Shown here one piece after another: positions 26,196 to 31,483 of a stretch of DNA of 31,483 nucleotides; positions within the stretch are counted from its first letter, which is position 1, and each line of letters begins with the position of its first letter. This DNA is from a virus: IMG/VR virus record IMGVR_UViG_3300013132_000163, positions 1 through 31,483 of that record; one strand, written 5' to 3'. The translations under genes were made by a program, and so were the position numbers. The notes under the pieces were generated by a model, which saw only the letters and a list, made by a program, of their open reading frames with translations, was not told the DNA's origin and searched no databases.

Positions 26196-26852
26196 ATGGC
26201 AACAAGACTTAAAATATATTATCCAGAAGACCAGATAATTCGTAATCTTTTCACGAAAGGTAACGAGTATATGTATATGCAAGATTTCAAAGAATATGTT
26301 GGTTTTTATCATAGATACACAACTGGTGAAATATATTCCGGATATGATTGGGATGGGTTGAGATCTAGAAGACTAATACGGTTTAGACCATTATCCGAAT
26401 CACAATCGAAATACTATCAATTGAAGCATTTTATGGTTGATAGTGTTGGTGACAGAATTAAAGTAAAAGATGGTACCGGAGATCAGTATTACAAATATAG
26501 GGCACCTAGATATGTTAGACGTAAATTAACGGATCAAGATTTGCAGAATGGACACATCAATCGGTATTTTGTATTCAAACGAAATGAACCAAGACGTGTT
26601 TTTTTTGAAATAGATCAATCTCAATCTGCAAACTACATTACAAATGCTAGTGGTATAAATCAATATCTTTATGGTTTGGTTGTTATTCCATGGAAAGTTA
26701 ATGGACCAGAATATGATATATTGATAAATGGTATATTAACTAAACCTGGTGTAGTAAATACTAATTTGCGAATAATAGAAAAATATAGTCCAAAATATCC
26801 GATCATCAAAAAAATACTTCGTAGTCCTAGAGAATTAACGATATATGAATAA
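26196..26852 (+). CDS. putative virion protein with KGNEYM / EYVGFYH motif
   Basis: 218 residues. It begins with LKIYYPEDQIIRNLFTKGNEYM, then EYVGFYHRYTTGEIYSG; I recall this pattern from unnamed conserved proteins beside tail genes of T4-superfamily environmental phages. The rest is basic and beta-rich, with RAPRYVRRKL and YLYGLVVIPWKVNGPEYD. It starts one base after the hub stop codon, so it is surely cotranscribed and probably translationally coupled with the hub gene, which favours a baseplate or tail role. No Shine-Dalgarno is visible. The function is unknown. Confidence 0.6.
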   Translation: MATRLKIYYPEDQIIRNLFTKGNEYMYMQDFKEYVGFYHRYTTGEIYSGYDWDGLRSRRLIRFRPLSESQSKYYQLKHFMVDSVGDRIKVKDGTGDQYYKYRAPRYVRRKLTDQDLQNGHINRYFVFKRNEPRRVFFEIDQSQSANYITNASGINQYLYGLVVIPWKVNGPEYDILINGILTKPGVVNTNLRIIEKYSPKYPIIKKILRSPRELTIYE

Positions 26853-26861
26853 TTTTTTATT

Positions 26862-26889
26862 TTGAAATTATGTAAAAAGTTTGTATATT
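26862..26889 (+). promoter_or_regulatory. sigma70-like promoter of polymerase gene
   Basis: TTGAAA (26862-26867), 16-nt spacer, TATATT (26884-26889), 32 nt before the ATG at 26922. Boxes and spacing equal those at 6-33. No ATATTTAT copy is present here, which suggests that the polymerase gene is on a different (earlier) programme than the tail genes around it. Confidence 0.55.
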
Positions 26890-26921
26890 TGTGATTATCT
26901 ATATTCAAAATAAAATATACT

Positions 26922-28136
26922 ATGAAATTCCAACAAAAACCTTCGGTTTGCATTCCAATCATAAGCAACCCAAACAAACACCCGTCTGATGTTAGTATTA
27001 TCGGTATGTATTTTTTATTTACTGATGGAGAAGAACAATATATCAACTTTACACATCCAGATGAAATTGATAGTGATATTAGTTTACAAGATATTCATTT
27101 ACATTCCAAAACCCTTGTATTCAATAAAAAGACATTAGTGTATAACAATATAACCGATGGAATTGATGTAAATTCATATCTACATTACTACATATCAGAC
27201 CACATCAACCCACATGAATTTTATCCAAAAGGAATGGAAATACTTGCAAAAAAATTTTACAAGATAGAAGATTTAGGCCAAGTCATACCACTTTCAAAAC
27301 AATTTGAATGGGCGAGAAAGATTGCAAAATATGTTATGAGAGTTTACATAGAAAACCCTATTGATCAAAATTGTATTGATTATTGTAATGATTTCATAAA
27401 TGTATTCCATGAAATAGAAAAGAACGATATTCTTGTCGGTGATGAAACCAAGAAACAAAACTATATGTGGTATACGGCAACTGGTAGACCAAGTAATGCT
27501 TGGGATGGTTTTAATTTTTCTGCAATGAATAAGAAAGATGGTAGTAGAGATAAAATTCGTTCAAGATTTGAAGACGGTAAGATAGTTCAATTTGATTATG
27601 ATGCATTTCATATTAAACTTCTGGCAAAGATATTAGATTATCAATTTGAATATCATCCATACGAACAAATACAAAATGATTTACACATGGATATTGATTA
27701 TGATCAATTCAAAGGAAAGGTATTTCAAAACATATATGGGACAATAACTCCAGAATTTATGAACCACACTTTCTTCAGATCAGTTCAAGCACTTATAGAT
27801 GAAATGTATTCTCTATATGAAACTGATGGGTTAGTGAAATCTTGGTTTTATGAAAAAAGATTTAGTGATATTCAAGATGCAACACCAAATAAAGTATTCA
27901 ACTATGTTCTTCAATCATTAGAAACGGAATATAATGTCCGTAAGATAAAAAGTATTTTGCCACATTTGAAGAATAAGAAGTCTGTGTTTATGATGTATCT
28001 ATATGATGCCTTTATTTTTGATATTCATCCAGAAGAAATGAATTTAATTCATATATTACAGTCTGCATTTGAGACAGATAATATGTCAGTAAAAATTTAC
28101 TCTGGTGATGACTTTGGACACATTAAACAAATTTAG
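26922..28136 (+). CDS. compact family A DNA polymerase, exonuclease region degenerate
   Basis: 404 residues. The polymerase signature is present in order: TGRPS (187-191, pol I TGRLS), motif A DYDAFHIKLLA (225-235, pol I DYSQIELRVLA) with catalytic Asp225, motif B K264-x3-F268-x3-Y272-G273 (pol I K-x3-F-x3-YG), and motif C YDAFIFDI (361-368, pol I HDELVFEV) with Asp362. Differences: steric-gate Glu becomes His230, motif C His becomes Tyr361, its following Glu becomes Ala363, and the motif B Arg is absent. Residues about 20-140 follow the pol I 3'-5' exonuclease outline (VSIIGMYF..DGEEQYINFTHP, LVFNKKTLVYN), but I see none of its catalytic acids. The thumb region is very short. It could be a proofreading-free polymerase with a separate exonuclease elsewhere, or a specialised repair or translesion enzyme. 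Confidence 0.7.
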   Translation: MKFQQKPSVCIPIISNPNKHPSDVSIIGMYFLFTDGEEQYINFTHPDEIDSDISLQDIHLHSKTLVFNKKTLVYNNITDGIDVNSYLHYYISDHINPHEFYPKGMEILAKKFYKIEDLGQVIPLSKQFEWARKIAKYVMRVYIENPIDQNCIDYCNDFINVFHEIEKNDILVGDETKKQNYMWYTATGRPSNAWDGFNFSAMNKKDGSRDKIRSRFEDGKIVQFDYDAFHIKLLAKILDYQFEYHPYEQIQNDLHMDIDYDQFKGKVFQNIYGTITPEFMNHTFFRSVQALIDEMYSLYETDGLVKSWFYEKRFSDIQDATPNKVFNYVLQSLETEYNVRKIKSILPHLKNKKSVFMMYLYDAFIFDIHPEEMNLIHILQSAFETDNMSVKIYSGDDFGHIKQI

Positions 28137-28140
28137 AAAC

Positions 28141-28148
28141 ATATTTAT
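28141..28148 (+). promoter_or_regulatory. ATATTTAT motif, putative late promoter
   Basis: Exact copy starting 4 nt after the polymerase stop codon and 39 nt before the ATG at 28188. Confidence 0.65.
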
Positions 28149-28187
28149 ATTGAGTGATTATTAAATACATTGAAAGGGTTTTTACTT

Positions 28188-28418
28188 ATGGACTTTTTTG
28201 AAATTGCAAAAGAATGGAGTAGAAGAATTGGCGTATCTGTTCCAAGTTTCAAGGATCGTTATCATCTTTATGAATTAAAACAACTTTTAATGGAAAATAT
28301 AAAAGATGATAAAATGGTCGAACATATGATGGATTACTTTGAAAAAAATAATAGTAAACCAAAAATAAGAAGAAAACCAATAGATGCAAATAATCCACAT
28401 AATAGTGACGATATTTGA
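28188..28418 (+). CDS. small unrecognised protein
   Basis: 76 residues from the ATG at 28188, which has AAAGGG at 28173-28178. An upstream TTG at 28172 overlaps that ribosome site and is not used here. The protein has helical EIAKEWSRRIG and YHLYELKQLLMENIKDDKMVEHMMDYFE, then a basic tail KPKIRRKPIDANN. A compact helical domain with a charged C-terminus suggests a nucleic-acid- or protein-binding adaptor, but I do not recognise a family. The following gene begins close to or overlapping its stop. Confidence 0.6.
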   Translation: MDFFEIAKEWSRRIGVSVPSFKDRYHLYELKQLLMENIKDDKMVEHMMDYFEKNNSKPKIRRKPIDANNPHNSDDI

Positions 28419-28438
28419 TAAAAAACGAGAGAGAAGTA

Positions 28439-28828
28439 TTGAAGACACAATTGGTATGCACCTTTACTAAAAAATACAAACTTGATGAAAGTATTGAAGA
28501 TATAACATCAAATTTTTCTATATTAAATAATAAGATATTTGTTTTGAAATCTTTTGAAATAAAAGATGATTATATCCTTTCCTATAATATAGTGATGGAC
28601 ACATATAAAAAATTTCTACCAAATTCAATAATGGTTCATCAAAAACGTGAAACAAATACCATTTATACTATAAATGCTCTCAATGAACTAATAATGAATC
28701 TAAATAATGGTATTCTCGATAAAAAATACCCTATCGAATGGGAAAGATATAGAAACTCTGCTTTATTGAAGAATAAAGAAGGATTCCGTGTAGTAAAAAT
28801 TTTCTTGGTTAAAGTTTATAGCTGGTAA
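28439..28828 (+). CDS. unrecognised protein with NTIYTINALN motif
   Basis: 129 residues from a TTG at 28439, which is preceded by a purine-rich GAGAGAGAAG (28427-28436). A TTG at 28415 would overlap the previous stop codon and has no ribosome site. The C-terminal half, NTIYTINALNELI, GILDKKYPIEWERYRNS and FRVVKIFLVKVYSW, has a pattern I recall from unnamed short proteins of several T4-superfamily environmental phages. No catalytic motif is visible. It is probably cotranscribed with the preceding gene. The function is unknown. Confidence 0.6.
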   Translation: MKTQLVCTFTKKYKLDESIEDITSNFSILNNKIFVLKSFEIKDDYILSYNIVMDTYKKFLPNSIMVHQKRETNTIYTINALNELIMNLNNGILDKKYPIEWERYRNSALLKNKEGFRVVKIFLVKVYSW

Positions 28829-28842
28829 TTTATTAAAAAAAT

Positions 28843-28850
28843 ATATTTAT
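28843..28850 (+). promoter_or_regulatory. ATATTTAT motif, putative late promoter
   Basis: Exact copy 35 nt before the ATG at 28886. It would drive the four-gene cluster 28886-31314, in which genes are 7-11 nt apart. Confidence 0.65.
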
Positions 28851-28885
28851 TACTATGTAGTATAATCAATAAATTAAGTGCAAAA

Positions 28886-29215
28886 ATGAAACATAAAATT
28901 AAAAAAGAAACTTTAATAAAAGAAATTACAAAAAAACTTGTAGATACATTCATAACAAAAGGAATTGTAACTGAATCAAGTGGTTTTGATGGCATATTTG
29001 AAGATCTAAAAAAGAAATTGACCGATATTTCAATGCTTCCAGATAATGTTATAGATGTATCGAAATATAAAGAACACGAAATAATAGATGCGTTAAAGTC
29101 CATAGGTTATGAATATAAAAAACCAATATCTGGTAAATTGCATTTTTTTAACAAAAAAACAAGTATAAGTTTATATCTAATTCAAAGAGATTCAAAAATA
29201 ACTTTAATACCGTGA
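28886..29215 (+). CDS. small unrecognised protein with basic helical N-terminus
   Basis: 109 residues. The N-terminus MKHKIKKETLIKEITKKL is lysine-rich and amphipathic and contains LIKE, an (I/L)xE-type site like those of T4 prohead protease. The remainder (GFDGIFEDLKKKLTDI, HEIIDALKSIGYEYKKP, LHFFNKKTSISLYLIQ) looks like a small alpha/beta domain. First of a four-gene run. An internal head or packaged protein is possible; no family is recognised. Confidence 0.6.
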   Translation: MKHKIKKETLIKEITKKLVDTFITKGIVTESSGFDGIFEDLKKKLTDISMLPDNVIDVSKYKEHEIIDALKSIGYEYKKPISGKLHFFNKKTSISLYLIQRDSKITLIP

Positions 29216-29222
29216 GTAAAAT

Positions 29223-29813
29223 ATGAAACGAAAAATAATAAAAGAATCAATCCAAGAAGCTGCTATAAGCCCATTCACATACATTGTATTGATTGACGCG
29301 GTGTCTGTTATAGAAAAGAGTAAAGGGAATATAACATATTTGTTTCCAAATGAAAGCCCTTCAATAGTAAAGTCTTGGTTTAAGAAATTACTGTCTTCCG
29401 ATAATTACAAGAAAGGAAAAGAACCGTTAAAATCTATTTCCGCTAGATTTTACAATAATTCGAGTTTAGTGGCTCTTTACAAGGCAGTTAATACATTGAA
29501 AAAAATGTCATATGCTGAAAAAGACAAGGAACGCCATGAAAAAGAAATTCAAAAATTAACAGAAAAAATATCTGGTTATATCAAAAGAAGATTAACCGAT
29601 GAAGATGATAAAGTAATTGAACTTTTTTTATCCGAATTGAATCATGTTGCCGAGAAAATTTCATTAAAAATTCAAGAAGAAGTTGATAACAATGTTGAGC
29701 CAGAAGAAGATTCTTCTGCCGAAAAAGATGTTAAAGTCCAAGAACGTTTGAAAAATAAACTTCGTAAAAAAATAAAAGAAATTGTTAGAACACATTTGTT
29801 ATCAAATAGATAA
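29223..29813 (+). CDS. charged helical protein, possible internal head protein
   Basis: 196 residues. The N-terminus MKRKIIKESIQEAAIS resembles the capsid-targeting leader of T4 internal proteins (MKTYQEFIAEA), with IQE followed by Ala as a candidate cleavage site. The rest is highly charged and helical (AEKDKERHEKEIQKLTEKIS), ending in a very basic helix (KNKLRKKIKEIVRTHLL) that could bind DNA. Starts 7 nt after the previous stop. I recognise no enzyme family. Confidence 0.6.
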   Translation: MKRKIIKESIQEAAISPFTYIVLIDAVSVIEKSKGNITYLFPNESPSIVKSWFKKLLSSDNYKKGKEPLKSISARFYNNSSLVALYKAVNTLKKMSYAEKDKERHEKEIQKLTEKISGYIKRRLTDEDDKVIELFLSELNHVAEKISLKIQEEVDNNVEPEEDSSAEKDVKVQERLKNKLRKKIKEIVRTHLLSNR

Positions 29814-29821
29814 ATTGTTGT

Positions 29822-30466
29822 ATGATAAAACTAATAGATATATTGAGGGAAATGGGAATACAGAAGGGCGCCTTTCACGGGTTCGGAATGAAACCACAAG
29901 ATATGAGAGTTGATACCTGTAATGTGGAATGGACAAGTCCTGATCAAGATACTGGATGTCCTGCCTTTTCAGATTCAACTAAAGTAACTGATGATGATAT
30001 TCAAAAGGCAATTACTTATTTGAATGAAGAAAACTTGAGCACATTGATTGCTTATTCGCGCGGTGGAGCAATACTACTGCAGGCATTATCAATGGGTGCG
30101 AAAAAGCCAGATACCGTTTACCTTGTTGCTCCTGCATGGAATAGACAATGGCCAACTGTAACTCTAACTGGTTCGGAAGTTAGTGGAAACGGTGCAATTA
30201 TTCATGGTGGTAGTGACAATATAGTTCCACTAAAACACTCTGTAATGTTAGCTAAAGAAAGTGGTATGCCATTATATGTTTTTCCTGGTGCAAATCATGT
30301 AAACATATTAAAACATAAAGACAATCCAACGGCAGGAAAGTGGATGAAAGATGTTAGAAGTGCTAAGTCATTTCATATAATGTCTGTTCTTCCAGATTGG
30401 GGTAAAACTGGTCAAGCATCTGCAGAAGAACTTAAAATACAAGAAGAATTTGTTAATACAATTTAG
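29822..30466 (+). CDS. alpha/beta-hydrolase-fold protein
   Basis: 214 residues. The fold signature is a nucleophile elbow AYSRGGA with Ser79 (the usual first Gly of GxSxG is replaced by Ala or Tyr), then Asp132 in HGGSDNIVP and His159 in FPGANHVNI, in the right order and spacing for an esterase, lipase or depolymerase type catalytic triad. The N-terminus MIKLIDILREMG is a short amphipathic leader with LRE, a possible prohead protease site. No signal peptide or cell-wall-binding domain is visible. Neighbours are small charged proteins and a ParB-like protein. It could be a packaged or late-acting host-modifying hydrolase. The substrate is unknown. Confidence 0.7.
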   Translation: MIKLIDILREMGIQKGAFHGFGMKPQDMRVDTCNVEWTSPDQDTGCPAFSDSTKVTDDDIQKAITYLNEENLSTLIAYSRGGAILLQALSMGAKKPDTVYLVAPAWNRQWPTVTLTGSEVSGNGAIIHGGSDNIVPLKHSVMLAKESGMPLYVFPGANHVNILKHKDNPTAGKWMKDVRSAKSFHIMSVLPDWGKTGQASAEELKIQEEFVNTI

Positions 30467-30477
30467 AGAGATTACTA

Positions 30478-31314
30478 ATGAAAAATTCATTGAAAAAATT
30501 AGTTAAAGAAGTTAAAGTGAAACTCAATGAAGATGAGGCACAAGAAGAACTGAAAACTATTCTTAAAAAAGATTATGTTGCATTTGTAAAAGAATTGGGT
30601 GATAACATAAAGGATCCTAAATTTGTTGATGCAATTAAATCATTATCTGGAACTGCACCTGTTAAAACATCTGCAATTACTCCGGTTTGCACAGATTTAC
30701 AACCAACACAAAATGAAGTTGTTATGGACAAATCATTAGCATATCCATTGAAAGATGCTGCAAGTGCAGAGGCAAATTTGAAAGGCGGTGTTGTTGCTCC
30801 CGGTGGTAGATCGATAGTAACTGGTGGCGGTGGTAAGTTTGTTATTGACGGACATCATCGTTGGTCACAAGTATTCTGTATAAATCCAGAAGCGAAGATG
30901 AAAGCTATTGATTTAACAGATATTAAAAAACCGCTCGAAGCACTTAAAGCAACACAAATTGGTATCGCTGCTCAAACCGGAACTGTTCCAACTGCAGCCG
31001 GTGGCGGTGTAAATCTTTTTACAGTTGGTGAGAGTGAATTGAAAAAATATGTAATTGATAACATACAGGACCCAGTTGTTGAAGTATTTAAGAAATACGG
31101 AAAGGGCGATACACCAGAAGCGATTGCGGATTACATTTGGGGTAATGTGGAGATATTGAAGAAACAAAGTCCACCAGTTGCAGGTGCTCCAAAGCGTGAT
31201 GTTATGCCTCAAACTGATGATGCACCCGATTGGGTTGCCAACACATTCAATGTGGAAAAAATGCCAGAAGGTGTTGTGAAAAGATTGAAAAAATTGATGA
31301 ACTACAATAAATGA
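30478..31314 (+). CDS. ParB-like nuclease-domain protein (paralogue B)
   Basis: 278 residues. GKFVIDGHHRWSQVF near residue 125 is the same DGHHRW motif as in the protein at 1567-2580, followed by a comparable INPEAKMKAIDL strand and a later GAPKRDVMP patch (GAPARIEMP in the other copy). The N-terminus MKNSLKKLVKEVKVKLNEDEA is a basic amphipathic leader with two (L)xE-like sites. Start is ATG after GAGAG. Last gene of its cluster, followed by a very stable terminator. It is probably a virion-associated or injected nuclease-fold protein; a partition role is unlikely without ParA or HTH elements. Confidence 0.65.
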   Translation: MKNSLKKLVKEVKVKLNEDEAQEELKTILKKDYVAFVKELGDNIKDPKFVDAIKSLSGTAPVKTSAITPVCTDLQPTQNEVVMDKSLAYPLKDAASAEANLKGGVVAPGGRSIVTGGGGKFVIDGHHRWSQVFCINPEAKMKAIDLTDIKKPLEALKATQIGIAAQTGTVPTAAGGGVNLFTVGESELKKYVIDNIQDPVVEVFKKYGKGDTPEAIADYIWGNVEILKKQSPPVAGAPKRDVMPQTDDAPDWVANTFNVEKMPEGVVKRLKKLMNYNK

Positions 31315-31320
31315 TAAAAT

Positions 31321-31340
31321 GGGGAATCTTCGGATTTCCC
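31321..31340 (+). terminator. terminator hairpin with UUCG tetraloop
   Basis: Stem GGGGAATC (31321-31328) with GATTTCCC (31333-31340), including one G-U pair, closed by C(TTCG)G, an exceptionally stable loop. No long T tail: ATATTTATTTAT follows at once. Confidence 0.75.
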
Positions 31341-31348
31341 ATATTTAT
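31341..31348 (+). promoter_or_regulatory. ATATTTAT motif, putative late promoter
   Basis: Exact copy directly after the UUCG hairpin, the same layout as at 11604/11605. It is 124 nt before the next start, farther than usual. The intervening stretch also has a possible TTGCTT-N17-TATATT (31370-31398). Confidence 0.5.
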
Positions 31349-31369
31349 TTATAGAAATAAAAAAATTGC

Positions 31370-31398
31370 TTGCTTATTAAACATTAAATTCATATATT
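31370..31398 (+). promoter_or_regulatory. possible sigma70-like promoter
   Basis: TTGCTT (31370-31375), 17-nt spacer, TATATT (31393-31398). Weaker -35 than the two TTGAAA promoters, but correctly spaced, in an otherwise empty 158-nt intergenic region before the next gene. Confidence 0.35.
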
Positions 31399-31444
31399 AG
31401 TATTGTTCTATTAGACATAACATTCTTTTAGTAACGATTAAACA

Positions 31445-31452
31445 TTATTTAT
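31445..31452 (+). promoter_or_regulatory. variant TTATTTAT motif, putative late promoter
   Basis: Shares the TATTTAT core and following TACA with 4079-4086. It is 20 nt before the ATG at 31473, with GGAG between them. Confidence 0.5.
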
Positions 31453-31472
31453 TACACATTTGGAGAAACATC

Positions 31473-31483
31473 ATGGCTATTAA
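31473..31483 (+). CDS. start of next gene (truncated by window end)
   Basis: ATG GCT ATT AA, preceded by GGAG at 31462-31465 with good spacing. Two or three promoter-like elements lie upstream, which suggests a strongly expressed gene, but only three codons are visible and the product cannot be named. Confidence 0.6.

Noticed and set aside
1-31483. tRNA genes, IS elements, attachment sites, integrase
   Set aside because: I found no cloverleaf with matching acceptor and T-arm sequence, no transposase or integrase motif, and no flanking direct or inverted repeats of IS type. I could not run a tRNA or IS search.

Overview
The window is one strand-uniform, AT-rich stretch (about one third GC by eye) of a contractile-tailed, T4-superfamily bacteriophage. 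Every gene I accept is on the + strand. The T4-type neck, sheath and tube genes (gp13, gp14, gp15, gp18 and gp19 homologues) are recognisable by family patterns but diverged. The baseplate, tape measure and polymerase genes are organised differently from T4, which suggests a distant ('far-T4'-like) environmental phage rather than a close relative. Many starts have GGAG, GAGG or AGGA upstream, so the host probably uses Shine-Dalgarno initiation. I cannot name the host.

Layout. 1-1480: a free-standing homing endonuclease gene with its own sigma70-like promoter and terminator. 1567-4070: a ParB-like (DGHHRW) protein and an unrecognised hydrophobic protein. 4092-8119: a tight operon of a membrane-anchored GAF-like protein, PhoH ATPase, and gp13-, gp14- and gp15-like neck and tail-completion proteins. 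8163-11538: a small coiled-coil protein, tail sheath and tail tube. 11661-16884: a gp26-like/gp51-like chaperone pair, probably joined by programmed frameshifting at a T7 run, then a 1363-residue tape measure protein. 16935-26852: a 2257-residue repeat protein with a baseplate or tube-initiator-like C-terminus, a LysM-like protein, a gp27-like hub with Ala/Pro/Gly linkers, and a conserved-looking virion protein. 26922-28136: a compact family A DNA polymerase with a degenerate exonuclease region. 28188-31314: small unknown genes, an alpha/beta hydrolase and a second ParB-like protein. The next gene begins at 31473.

Regulation. Twelve exact copies of ATATTTAT, plus two variants sharing the TATTTAT core, lie in front of + strand genes, most often 27-40 nt from the start codon. 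They often abut or sit inside a terminator hairpin. I read this as the late promoter of this phage; it differs from the T4 late box TATAAATA. Two genes of non-structural type (homing endonuclease and polymerase) instead have an identical TTGAAA-N16-TATATT promoter.

How the genes work together. The bulk builds the neck, tail and baseplate. Several flanking proteins begin with a short basic or amphipathic segment ending in an (I/L)xE-like site. This resembles T4 capsid-targeting leaders, so the ParB-like proteins, the hydrolase and the small helical proteins may be packaged and delivered with the DNA. That is inference. The best candidates for something new are the giant repeat protein, the exonuclease-dead compact polymerase, the gp26/gp51 frameshift, and the putative packaged-protein set.
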